From an uncultured Prevotellaceae bacterium (lineage in GTDB: Bacteria > Bacteroidota > Bacteroidia > Bacteroidales > Bacteroidaceae), in assembly GCA_946539475.1 (NCBI GenBank), contig CAMNHM010000059.1, positions 1 to 16,087 of the forward strand: a stretch of 16,087 nt of DNA. Direction: 5' to 3'. A program made the position numbers and the translations under genes. The notes beneath the pieces were generated by a model. The model did not search any database. It was given only the letters and a program-made list of their open reading frames with translations, and was not told where the DNA came from. Of the stretch, positions 1 through 8,062 are shown piece by piece (within the stretch, counting starts at the first letter, position 1; each line of letters starts with the position of its first letter).

Positions 1-1
1 T

Positions 2-3000
2 TGGGGCTGGAATGTCGCCACGGTGAAGAAGGTGGAGATCATCGAAGGCCAGACGCCCCTCTACTACATGATGCCCGAAAATGGTTCGGTGTACTACGGC
101 AATACCTACTACCGGATCCTGTATATCGGCGAGGAGGCCTTCATGGGCCTTAAGACACTGAAGGGGGTGACCCTTTGCGACAACGTCCGCACGATCTATT
201 CGCGGGCTTTCGCGAATTGCACGAAACTGGAGGTCGTCAACTGGTGCTCCACCCTGGACTGGATCAACCCCGAAGCATTCGCTAATTGCATTAACCTGAC
301 AAGTGCCGACCTGTCGAACACGGTCGTGACCACCATCGGCGAAAAGGCCTTCAAGGGTTGCTCCCAAATGACGGAGCTCAAGCTGCCCGGCACGATCAAT
401 TCTATCAAGAAGCAGGCTTTCTCTGGATGTAGCGGCCTCCCCTCGGTGACGCTGCCCGGCTCGCTCTATGAGTTGTGCGACTCCGCCTTCTATGGCTGCA
501 CCCAACTGTATGAGGTGAGGGCCGAGATGGATAATCCTCCCTATATCATGTCGTCGACCTTCAAGCGGGTGGGGTGGAATTCTCAGTTGATCATTCCCCC
601 CGGTACGACGGACCGATACATTAGCAAAGGCTGGACGAAGGACTATTTTGGTGCAGGCCTGAAAGAGGACGGACGCTTTTCACGCGAGGTGAACGGTTAT
701 CGTATGACGTTCGGGGCATTCAACTCATACGAGGATTACCCCGTCGTGGAACTGGTCGGGGTGGAAGCCCATTCTTATTCACCCTCGACGCTGGTCATCC
801 CCAAGACGGTGACCTCGGGCGACAAGACCTACTACGTCCGTCACATTGCCACGGGCGCTTGCCAGAATATACTGGGAATACAGTCCCTCGTCCTGCCGTC
901 GTCGGTGCAGAAAATCGAGAGTAAGGCCTTCCAGATGCTCAACAGTCTCACCTCGGTCACCGTCGAGGGCCTCACCGTTCCCTACATCAGCAGCGACGCC
1001 TTCCCAGGTCACCATGCCACGTGTCAGGCCCGCATCCCGTTCAGCGAGGCCTCGACCTACGAGGCCCGCGGCTGGACCACGACGCAGTTCCCCGGCGGCA
1101 TCTATCCCGAGACCATCTTCACGGCCGAGACGGAGGAGGGCGACAGCGTGACCTATAAGGTGACGGGGCTGAATCCCTGGACTGTCCAGGTGGGCACGGG
1201 CGACGCTCCGGCCATCGACGTGGCTACCGCGGGCGCGCTGACATTGCCCCAGACGGTGAAGTACGCTGACCTTGTGGTTCCATCGACCTTGACCGTGACC
1301 GCCATCGCCGCGGGAGCTTTCGAGTATTGCACCGGCCTGACCACGGTGTCGCTGCCCGCCACGCTGACGGCCATCGGCGACCGTGCCTTCGGCGGCTGCT
1401 CGGCCCTGGCCGAGGTCTATTCGCAGATCCGAAAGCCCTTCACGATTAACGATCAGGTGTTCACTGGCCTCCCGGAAGACGCCAAGCTCTACGTGCCGCA
1501 AGGCACTGACCAGTTGTATCACGACGCAGAATGGTATTTCTATTTCAAAGGCGGCATCGTCAACGGCGAGACCTTCGAAGAGGACGGCATGACGTTCCTC
1601 AAGACGGGCCAATCGACCGTTGCCGTCGGCGATGGCAACGATCCCGCCGTCGACAAGTCGACAGCCGGAGCGCTGGAGATTCCCACCACGGTGGAGCACG
1701 ATGGCACGACCTACACCGTGACGGCCCTGTCATGGGGAGCCTTCTACGGCTGCGCCGCACTCACCTCAGTGACCATCCCCGAGGGCATCACTGAGATTCC
1801 CTCCACCGCCTTCTGTCGTTGCACGGCGCTGGAGACTGTCGCTTTGCCTTCAACGCTGATCACCATTGATAACTATGCCTTCAGAGGATGTTCTGCATTG
1901 AAATCCATCGATCTGCCCGAGGGACTTACGACCATCAATAACCTTGCATTCTACGAATGTACGGGGCTGACGGAGTTGACCCTGCCCAGCACGCTCACCA
2001 GCATGACGAGCTCCTTTTATTCGTGTACCGGCCTGACCCATGTCTATTCGAACATCATGACGCCGTTCGAGACCGATGCCTTCTTCTACATCAACAAAGA
2101 CGTCTGTGTCCTGACAGTGCCCCTCGGCATGAGCGAAGCCTACATCAACTGCCATGGCTGGAACGACGGAACCGCCGAAGTCTACGACGATAAGGTCTTT
2201 AAAAGCGTCGTCGAGGACGACCAGGCCGTGGTGAAGACCATCGAGGGCGTGCCCGTGCGCTATACCTTAGACGCGAAGACGATGACCGCCACGATAGGCC
2301 GCAAGACGAACACCGGCAACACGCGGGCCATCCCTCAAGACACGAAGGGCAGCGTCACCTTCCCCGAAACGATAGAGTATCTGGGCAAGACCTATACCGT
2401 CAACCGTCTGGGCTACCATGCCTGCGACAGCTGCCAGAGCATCACCTCAGTGGTGCTTCCTGGCACAGTTGAAAACTATGTTGAAGCAGGCTTCAGATAT
2501 TGCACCTCTCTGAAGAATGCCGTCATTCCTGTTGCGTCCAATCAAATGTTCATGGGATGCAAAGCCTTGGAGGAGGTGACCTTTGTTGGTAAACCAACTT
2601 ATATAGGCCCCACTTCCTTCTATGGGTGCTCGGCTCTTAAGAGCATCAGCCTCCCCGAAGGTATAACAAGCATTGGTAATGGTGCGTTCCATAGTTGCAG
2701 CTCTCTCGAGTCTCTGGTACTTCCAAAGACACTGACAAACATCAGTGCATGGGCATTCAGAAATTGTACTTCGTTGAAATCCATAGAGCTACCGGCTAAG
2801 TTGACTACCTTAGGAAAGTCCGGCGTATTCTATAACTGCACAAGCTTGGAGGAGGTGAGGGCACTGAATCCTACACCCATCGATATTACGACACTCACAA
2901 ATCCTCTCACTGGCATTTCCCCCAACTGCGTCCTGACCGTGCCCGTCGGCACCCTCGATGCCTACATCGCTGCCGGATGGACGGAGCGCACGGAGGCTGT

Positions 3001-3967
3001 GCCCGACGGACTGTTCTATAAGGTCGTGGAAGAGACCGTCGAGGACAACCACACCTTCCTGCTGGCTGGCGAGGGCGTCCGGGCGTGGGTGGAGTGGACC
3101 CAGAACGGCGTCCGTCAGGAGCGCACCCTCACCAACGGCATCATCGAGACGGGCTACCTCAACGACGTGGGCATCGCCGATGCCTATCTCTACTACATCG
3201 CTGACGACGGCTACGAAGTGCGCATCCTGAAGAATGGCGAGGACATGATCGAGGGCTTCGCCTACGACAATGGTGAAGAAATGGGGCTGCCCTGCAAGAA
3301 CTACCTGATTCTCGACGAGCCGGGCACCGTCGACCCCAAGACCACATGGGTCGTCTACGCTATCCGAAAGCAGACGGATGCCAACGTGGGCGACGTCAAC
3401 CAGGACGGCTCAATCACCATTGCCGACGTGTCGTCCCTCGTCGACGTCATCCTGGGCAAGGCCGTCATGCCCGGCCCCATCAGCAACGTGTCGCTCGACT
3501 ACGACGTCGTGCTGAAGCCCGACGGCAACTACACCACACTCAGCATCCCCGTCAGCGACCGCCTCGTCAGCGCCTTCACCCTCGCGCCCGCACAGATCGC
3601 CTCGAAGCTGCTCACACAGCCCGCAGAGCCGCAGAACGGCGAGGTGGAGCTGGTGGCATATAATGCCGACGGAACGGCCAACACGTCGTATGCCACCAAC
3701 AATTCGAGCGGTGAGCTGGGCTACTGGTTCTCGGCCGATGGCTACCCCGGCAGTTGGGATGCCACGGCATCGAAGGCCGCCGTCTGGTTCGACAAGAACG
3801 CTGCGCAGTTCGTCGTGTCGTGCCATCCCCAAGCCGCATCCGGCGACGCCCTCACCGCCAAGCTGGTGCTCATCTACAAGAACGACAGCGGCGAGACAGC
3901 CACCGCCACCGTCAATTTCCACATCACCTACGACGCTGAGGCCACCAACGCAGCCACCCTGCGGTAA
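2..3967 (+). CDS. BspA-like leucine-rich-repeat surface protein with dockerin-like and DUF4859-like C-terminus (5' partial)
   Basis: The frame is open to the left edge, so the gene begins outside the window; the GTG at 23 is inside a running LRR-type sequence and is unlikely to be the start. More than 1,300 residues are visible. LRR_5/BspA repeats (pattern: IG..AF.GC..L..V.LP) come in five cassettes. Each closes with a cap resembling VP.G....Y...GW, encoded near 590-650, 1030-1110, 1490-1560, 2110-2175 and 2935-2995. About 3000-3380 is an unassigned beta-rich linker. At 3389-3460 lies one EF-hand-type dockerin segment (DVNQDGSITIAD), then about 168 residues resembling DUF4859, ending at TAA 3965-3967. 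BspA-family proteins are usually cell-surface adhesins or binding proteins; the ligand here is unknown. No sorting signal of the T9SS type is evident. Its last 174 codons are identical in DNA to the end of the next gene. Family assignment is confident; the DUF4859 name is from memory. Confidence 0.88.
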   Translation, partial: WGWNVATVKKVEIIEGQTPLYYMMPENGSVYYGNTYYRILYIGEEAFMGLKTLKGVTLCDNVRTIYSRAFANCTKLEVVNWCSTLDWINPEAFANCINLTSADLSNTVVTTIGEKAFKGCSQMTELKLPGTINSIKKQAFSGCSGLPSVTLPGSLYELCDSAFYGCTQLYEVRAEMDNPPYIMSSTFKRVGWNSQLIIPPGTTDRYISKGWTKDYFGAGLKEDGRFSREVNGYRMTFGAFNSYEDYPVVELVGVEAHSYSPSTLVIPKTVTSGDKTYYVRHIATGACQNILGIQSLVLPSSVQKIESKAFQMLNSLTSVTVEGLTVPYISSDAFPGHHATCQARIPFSEASTYEARGWTTTQFPGGIYPETIFTAETEEGDSVTYKVTGLNPWTVQVGTGDAPAIDVATAGALTLPQTVKYADLVVPSTLTVTAIAAGAFEYCTGLTTVSLPATLTAIGDRAFGGCSALAEVYSQIRKPFTINDQVFTGLPEDAKLYVPQGTDQLYHDAEWYFYFKGGIVNGETFEEDGMTFLKTGQSTVAVGDGNDPAVDKSTAGALEIPTTVEHDGTTYTVTALSWGAFYGCAALTSVTIPEGITEIPSTAFCRCTALETVALPSTLITIDNYAFRGCSALKSIDLPEGLTTINNLAFYECTGLTELTLPSTLTSMTSSFYSCTGLTHVYSNIMTPFETDAFFYINKDVCVLTVPLGMSEAYINCHGWNDGTAEVYDDKVFKSVVEDDQAVVKTIEGVPVRYTLDAKTMTATIGRKTNTGNTRAIPQDTKGSVTFPETIEYLGKTYTVNRLGYHACDSCQSITSVVLPGTVENYVEAGFRYCTSLKNAVIPVASNQMFMGCKALEEVTFVGKPTYIGPTSFYGCSALKSISLPEGITSIGNGAFHSCSSLESLVLPKTLTNISAWAFRNCTSLKSIELPAKLTTLGKSGVFYNCTSLEEVRALNPTPIDITTLTNPLTGISPNCVLTVPVGTLDAYIAAGWTERTEAVPDGLFYKVVEETVEDNHTFLLAGEGVRAWVEWTQNGVRQERTLTNGIIETGYLNDVGIADAYLYYIADDGYEVRILKNGEDMIEGFAYDNGEEMGLPCKNYLILDEPGTVDPKTTWVVYAIRKQTDANVGDVNQDGSITIADVSSLVDVILGKAVMPGPISNVSLDYDVVLKPDGNYTTLSIPVSDRLVSAFTLAPAQIASKLLTQPAEPQNGEVELVAYNADGTANTSYATNNSSGELGYWFSADGYPGSWDATASKAAVWFDKNAAQFVVSCHPQAASGDALTAKLVLIYKNDSGETATATVNFHITYDAEATNAATLR
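3380..3460 (+). other. Dockerin-like single EF-hand segment of the first LRR protein
   Basis: Codons from 3389 read GDVNQDGSITIAD followed by a hydrophobic helix SSLVDVILGK. The spacing D-x-N-x-D-G-x-I-x-x-x-D matches the calcium-binding loop of type I dockerins. Only one of the usual two loops is present, as is common in Bacteroidales surface proteins. From 3447 onward the DNA is the same as in the downstream gene, so this segment contains the left breakpoint of the duplication. Confidence 0.75.
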
Positions 3968-5377
3968 AGGCCGTCGCGCAGGGCGACAGCTGCCGCCCTG
4001 TGCGCGTGAATAAAGTATCATGTATAACCCATCAAACAACAACAGTAATATGAAAAATCATCCTTCTCCTTCAGCCCTCATTTTTGGGGGTGCAGATTGG
4101 CTAAGGTTTAGCCTGTTGTCGCTATTTTTGCTTGCTTTTTCCCTTTCTCCGTTGCAGGCACAGACATCCTATGCCTTTTATATCTGCGGCACGCGGGTGA
4201 CGAGCGCCAACGCAGCCGACATTCTGGGCGACGGAGTCTTCAGCTACAATGAAGCCACAAAGACGCTCACCATAAGCGGCGACGCCAGGACGCCCACCGC
4301 AGATGATGAAGGCGAAGAATATGGAGTCATCACGAATAATGAAATTGAAGATCTCACCATCTATATAACGAAAGATCTTACGCTCGAAAGTGGAGGTGAG
4401 GATTGTATTTACAGTACTAAAAACCTCATTCTTAAGGGAGAGGGGAAATTGACTTTGGACTCGCGTGAAGGATGCGGTATCTGGTTTGGAGCCCAGTGCA
4501 CTATTGAGGACATGTCCATCTATAGTTGGGGTGATTTTTATGCGGATGACGATAACAAATCGTTGGTGATACGCAACTCCGACGTCGAGGTATATTATGC
4601 CTATGGCGCCATCTACTGCAAAAAAATCACGCTCGAAGGATGTTACATCGCGCTGCCCGAAAATGGGACGCTGTATGATAATAACGGCGAGCGGGCCATT
4701 AAAGTAATAATCAAGAAGATTGAGCCCAAGCCCTTCGCCGTATGGAGTGCAGACAGCAAGACACTCTACTTCGGCAATGGGGCCATCCCGGATGAAGGTG
4801 CCCAATATACCGCCGAGGATGGCACGACGGTGACTGCCACCAGCGTATGGAGCGGCACCGACATCACCAGCTCGCCGACCGAAACTGTTCCGGCATGGAA
4901 CACGACTGCCAGCGACGGTGCCAGACATAACTGCCAGAAAGTGGTCTTCCAGCCCTCGTTTGCCACCGTGAAGCCCACCAGCCTCTACAGCTGGTTCTAT
5001 GGCTTCAGCAAAGTGAACGCCATAGAAGGCATGGAGAACTTCGACACCAGCGAGGCGACGACCACTGCCAGTATGTTCATCCGCTGTACTTCACTTGCCA
5101 CGCTCGACCTGTACCACTTCGACACGTCGAAGGTGAACGACATGAGTAGCATGTTCTATTACTGCACGGGGCTGACCACCATCTACTGTGCCGACAAATG
5201 GAGCTGCCCCTCGTCCTCGCTTATGTTCGGCAACTGTAAGAACCTGAGGGGAGCCCTCGCATTTACTTCATCCAATGTCGACGTCACCTTTGCCAATCCC
5301 GACACAGGCTACTTCACCCGCAAGGCGGTGAAGGGCGACGTCAACGGCGACGGCCAGGTGACCATCGCCGACATGAC
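3447..5377. repeat. Left copy of a 1931-bp direct duplication
   Basis: This block recurs at 5392-7322, offset 1945. It covers the end of gene 1 (from inside its dockerin codons), the intergenic hairpin, and gene 2 up to its own dockerin codons. The edges are set by mismatches at 3446/5391 (g versus a) and 5378/7323 (t versus c). Identity was judged from identical translations in several frames on both strands plus base-level spot checks; I found no internal difference. Confidence 0.93.
3975..4006 (+). terminator. GC-rich stem-loop after the first LRR gene
   Basis: CGCGCAGGGCG (3975-3985) pairs with CGCCCTGTGCGCG (3994-4006), leaving a 2-nt bulge and an 8-nt loop. It starts 8 nt after the stop codon. 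No T-run follows, so it may be a weak terminator or an mRNA-stabilising or attenuating hairpin between two genes of one transcript. Confidence 0.45.
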
Positions 5378-5912
5378 TGAGCTCATCAACATCATCCTGG
5401 GCAAGGCCGTCATGCCCGGCCCCATCAGCAACGTGTCGCTCGACTACGACGTCGTGCTGAAGCCCGACGGCAACTACACCACACTCAGCATCCCCGTCAG
5501 CGACCGCCTCGTCAGCGCCTTCACCCTCGCGCCCGCACAGATCGCCTCGAAGCTGCTCACACAGCCCGCAGAGCCGCAGAACGGCGAGGTGGAGCTGGTG
5601 GCATATAATGCCGACGGAACGGCCAACACGTCGTATGCCACCAACAATTCGAGCGGTGAGCTGGGCTACTGGTTCTCGGCCGATGGCTACCCCGGCAGTT
5701 GGGATGCCACGGCATCGAAGGCCGCCGTCTGGTTCGACAAGAACGCTGCGCAGTTCGTCGTGTCGTGCCATCCCCAAGCCGCATCCGGCGACGCCCTCAC
5801 CGCCAAGCTGGTGCTCATCTACAAGAACGACAGCGGCGAGACAGCCACCGCCACCGTCAATTTCCACATCACCTACGACGCTGAGGCCACCAACGCAGCC
5901 ACCCTGCGGTAA
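4050..5912 (+). CDS. Secreted chimeric surface protein: beta-helix/carbohydrate-binding-like, DUF285 repeats, dockerin, DUF4859-like tail
   Basis: I place the start at ATG 4050 (MKNHPSPS) rather than 4020, because a typical signal peptide follows: a hydrophobic run LLSLFLLAFSL and a cleavage-like LQAQTS. The length is 620 residues. Domains in order: a repetitive beta-rich region (about 20-225; phrases such as LTISGD, LILKGEGKLTL) like the Bacteroidales carbohydrate-binding/right-handed helix family; DUF285/BspA repeats (about 230-425; NFDTSEATTTASMF, HFDTSKVNDMSSMF); one dockerin loop (DVNGDGQVTIAD); then the DUF4859-like tail. The body matches the next gene and the tail matches the previous gene at DNA level, so this is a fusion formed by the tandem duplication. 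It probably acts at the cell surface. Co-transcription with its neighbours is inferred from the 82-nt spacing. No enzymatic motif was seen. Confidence 0.85.
   Translation: MKNHPSPSALIFGGADWLRFSLLSLFLLAFSLSPLQAQTSYAFYICGTRVTSANAADILGDGVFSYNEATKTLTISGDARTPTADDEGEEYGVITNNEIEDLTIYITKDLTLESGGEDCIYSTKNLILKGEGKLTLDSREGCGIWFGAQCTIEDMSIYSWGDFYADDDNKSLVIRNSDVEVYYAYGAIYCKKITLEGCYIALPENGTLYDNNGERAIKVIIKKIEPKPFAVWSADSKTLYFGNGAIPDEGAQYTAEDGTTVTATSVWSGTDITSSPTETVPAWNTTASDGARHNCQKVVFQPSFATVKPTSLYSWFYGFSKVNAIEGMENFDTSEATTTASMFIRCTSLATLDLYHFDTSKVNDMSSMFYYCTGLTTIYCADKWSCPSSSLMFGNCKNLRGALAFTSSNVDVTFANPDTGYFTRKAVKGDVNGDGQVTIADMTELINIILGKAVMPGPISNVSLDYDVVLKPDGNYTTLSIPVSDRLVSAFTLAPAQIASKLLTQPAEPQNGEVELVAYNADGTANTSYATNNSSGELGYWFSADGYPGSWDATASKAAVWFDKNAAQFVVSCHPQAASGDALTAKLVLIYKNDSGETATATVNFHITYDAEATNAATLR
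5378..5391 (+). other. 14-bp duplication junction inside the dockerin codons
   Basis: The bases TGAGCTCATCAACA separate the two copies. They encode the ELIN part of the second protein's dockerin helix. They match neither the dockerin of gene 1 (CCTCGTCGAC at the same place) nor that of gene 3 (CGAGCTCGTCGACA) exactly. Confidence 0.85.
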
Positions 5913-7322
5913 AGGCCGTCGCGCAGGGCGACAGCTGCCGCCCTGTGCGCGTGAATAAAGTATCATGTATAACCCATCAAACAACAACAGTAATATGAAA
6001 AATCATCCTTCTCCTTCAGCCCTCATTTTTGGGGGTGCAGATTGGCTAAGGTTTAGCCTGTTGTCGCTATTTTTGCTTGCTTTTTCCCTTTCTCCGTTGC
6101 AGGCACAGACATCCTATGCCTTTTATATCTGCGGCACGCGGGTGACGAGCGCCAACGCAGCCGACATTCTGGGCGACGGAGTCTTCAGCTACAATGAAGC
6201 CACAAAGACGCTCACCATAAGCGGCGACGCCAGGACGCCCACCGCAGATGATGAAGGCGAAGAATATGGAGTCATCACGAATAATGAAATTGAAGATCTC
6301 ACCATCTATATAACGAAAGATCTTACGCTCGAAAGTGGAGGTGAGGATTGTATTTACAGTACTAAAAACCTCATTCTTAAGGGAGAGGGGAAATTGACTT
6401 TGGACTCGCGTGAAGGATGCGGTATCTGGTTTGGAGCCCAGTGCACTATTGAGGACATGTCCATCTATAGTTGGGGTGATTTTTATGCGGATGACGATAA
6501 CAAATCGTTGGTGATACGCAACTCCGACGTCGAGGTATATTATGCCTATGGCGCCATCTACTGCAAAAAAATCACGCTCGAAGGATGTTACATCGCGCTG
6601 CCCGAAAATGGGACGCTGTATGATAATAACGGCGAGCGGGCCATTAAAGTAATAATCAAGAAGATTGAGCCCAAGCCCTTCGCCGTATGGAGTGCAGACA
6701 GCAAGACACTCTACTTCGGCAATGGGGCCATCCCGGATGAAGGTGCCCAATATACCGCCGAGGATGGCACGACGGTGACTGCCACCAGCGTATGGAGCGG
6801 CACCGACATCACCAGCTCGCCGACCGAAACTGTTCCGGCATGGAACACGACTGCCAGCGACGGTGCCAGACATAACTGCCAGAAAGTGGTCTTCCAGCCC
6901 TCGTTTGCCACCGTGAAGCCCACCAGCCTCTACAGCTGGTTCTATGGCTTCAGCAAAGTGAACGCCATAGAAGGCATGGAGAACTTCGACACCAGCGAGG
7001 CGACGACCACTGCCAGTATGTTCATCCGCTGTACTTCACTTGCCACGCTCGACCTGTACCACTTCGACACGTCGAAGGTGAACGACATGAGTAGCATGTT
7101 CTATTACTGCACGGGGCTGACCACCATCTACTGTGCCGACAAATGGAGCTGCCCCTCGTCCTCGCTTATGTTCGGCAACTGTAAGAACCTGAGGGGAGCC
7201 CTCGCATTTACTTCATCCAATGTCGACGTCACCTTTGCCAATCCCGACACAGGCTACTTCACCCGCAAGGCGGTGAAGGGCGACGTCAACGGCGACGGCC
7301 AGGTGACCATCGCCGACATGAC
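5392..7322. repeat. Right copy of the 1931-bp direct duplication
   Basis: Direct repeat of 3447-5377. It carries the tail of gene 2, the duplicated intergenic hairpin and most of gene 3. After 7322 the sequence diverges, so that gene 3 stops after the first dockerin loop. Confidence 0.93.
5920..5951 (+). terminator. Duplicate of the GC-rich intergenic stem-loop
   Basis: Same hairpin as at 3975-4006, carried along by the duplication, so each of genes 1 and 2 is followed by the same structure. Again there is no T-run, which leaves its role as a terminator uncertain. Confidence 0.45.
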
Positions 7323-7353
7323 CGAGCTCGTCGACATCCTGCTGGCCAGATAG
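5995..7353 (+). CDS. Secreted beta-helix/DUF285 surface protein ending in a half dockerin
   Basis: The start at ATG 5995 is chosen as in its twin at 4050, giving 452 residues. The signal peptide, carbohydrate-binding-like region and DUF285/BspA repeats are the same as in gene 2. The protein ends shortly after the dockerin loop (DVNGDGQVTIAD, then MTELVDILLAR and stop TAG 7351-7353), so it lacks the DUF4859-like tail. Ending a BspA-like protein on one dockerin-type loop is common in Prevotella-like bacteria, so this is probably the original form and gene 2 the derived fusion. It is predicted to be exported and surface-exposed; the ligand is unknown. A strong hairpin follows 20 nt after the stop. 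Confidence 0.85.
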   Translation: MKNHPSPSALIFGGADWLRFSLLSLFLLAFSLSPLQAQTSYAFYICGTRVTSANAADILGDGVFSYNEATKTLTISGDARTPTADDEGEEYGVITNNEIEDLTIYITKDLTLESGGEDCIYSTKNLILKGEGKLTLDSREGCGIWFGAQCTIEDMSIYSWGDFYADDDNKSLVIRNSDVEVYYAYGAIYCKKITLEGCYIALPENGTLYDNNGERAIKVIIKKIEPKPFAVWSADSKTLYFGNGAIPDEGAQYTAEDGTTVTATSVWSGTDITSSPTETVPAWNTTASDGARHNCQKVVFQPSFATVKPTSLYSWFYGFSKVNAIEGMENFDTSEATTTASMFIRCTSLATLDLYHFDTSKVNDMSSMFYYCTGLTTIYCADKWSCPSSSLMFGNCKNLRGALAFTSSNVDVTFANPDTGYFTRKAVKGDVNGDGQVTIADMTELVDILLAR

Positions 7354-7373
7354 CCGCTGCCATGACAGAAAAG

Positions 7374-7431
7374 GAGCCGGAAGTGCTATGCGCCTCCGGC
7401 TCTAATATCGGCGCGTCTTGACGCTCTTTTT
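7374..7431. terminator. Pair of hairpins between convergent operons
   Basis: GAGCCGGA (7374-7381) pairs with TCCGGCTC (7395-7402) across a 13-nt loop. Then GCGTC/GACGC (7413-7424) is followed by TCTTTTT, a compact intrinsic terminator for the + strand. The site lies between the + strand repeat-protein genes and the - strand acetyltransferase, so it may serve both directions. Confidence 0.7.
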
Positions 7432-7498
7432 GCCTAAAAGATACAAAAAGACAGGCGAAAATAACGAGATTTCCAAATCGAGCTGACCACTCTGCAAG

Positions 7499-8062
7499 TT
7501 ACATCACCAAGTGCTTCATGGGGTGGCCGCCCCAGAGATTGTCGTCGACATAGCGGAAGCCGACGGAGGCATAGAGTGCTTCGCCGGCAGGATTGCCCTT
7601 GTCGACCAAGAGGCCGACGCAGGGCTGCCCCATGCCGTCGGCCCGCTCCTTGGTGGCCAGCAACAACCGGCGGGCGATTCCCCTACGGCGATACTCGGGC
7701 ACCACGGCCAGAGAGTCGAGATAGAGCTCGCCAGCCGACGTCTCGTCGCCCATCGCCGTATGGTCCTTGCCCAAAGCCAGCCTTGCTGCCTCGATGAAAG
7801 CCTTGCGGAGCGCATGCAGCTGTCCGCCGTCGTAGCTGACGGCGATGCCTACGACGTCGTCGCCATCCATCGCCACCAGGGTGTTCGCGTAGCTGTACTG
7901 CGAGTCGTCGTGCTCCACCAGCTCTGTCATCATCTTGCGAAAGTCGGCAAGGCCGTGACCCTCGCCACAGAAGTAGAGGCAGCAGTCGTCGGTCATGGCC
8001 ATCATGATCAGCCGTGCGATGTCGGCAGCCTGCTCGCGTCGGGCCTTGAGTATGCTGATCAT
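7499..8062 (-). CDS. GNAT-family N-acetyltransferase
   Basis: This gene encodes 187 residues from ATG at 8062. The upstream in-frame extension to 8272 only overlaps the aminopeptidase gene in another frame and has no plausible protein character. Motif A of the acetyl-CoA fold is clear at about residues 118-134 (LAVVPEYRRRGIARRLL, with the R..G.A pyrophosphate loop). The late motif GEALYASVGFRYV is the usual GNAT C-terminal signature (NPAGEALY...GF). Such enzymes transfer an acetyl group from acetyl-CoA to an amine; the acceptor cannot be read from the sequence. Its ATG overlaps the aminopeptidase stop codon (ATGA, 8059-8062), so translation is probably coupled, and it is the last gene of the operon. 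Confidence 0.88.
   Translation of the reverse strand: MISILKARREQAADIARLIMMAMTDDCCLYFCGEGHGLADFRKMMTELVEHDDSQYSYANTLVAMDGDDVVGIAVSYDGGQLHALRKAFIEAARLALGKDHTAMGDETSAGELYLDSLAVVPEYRRRGIARRLLLATKERADGMGQPCVGLLVDKGNPAGEALYASVGFRYVDDNLWGGHPMKHLVM

Noticed and set aside
23..25. GTG as the true start of the first LRR gene
   Set aside because: The frame continues upstream to the window edge with sequence of the same character, and no signal peptide follows the GTG.
4122..4928. 268-codon - strand ORF, repeated at 6067-6873
   Set aside because: Antisense of genes 2 and 3. Its apparent conservation in two copies only reflects the duplication.
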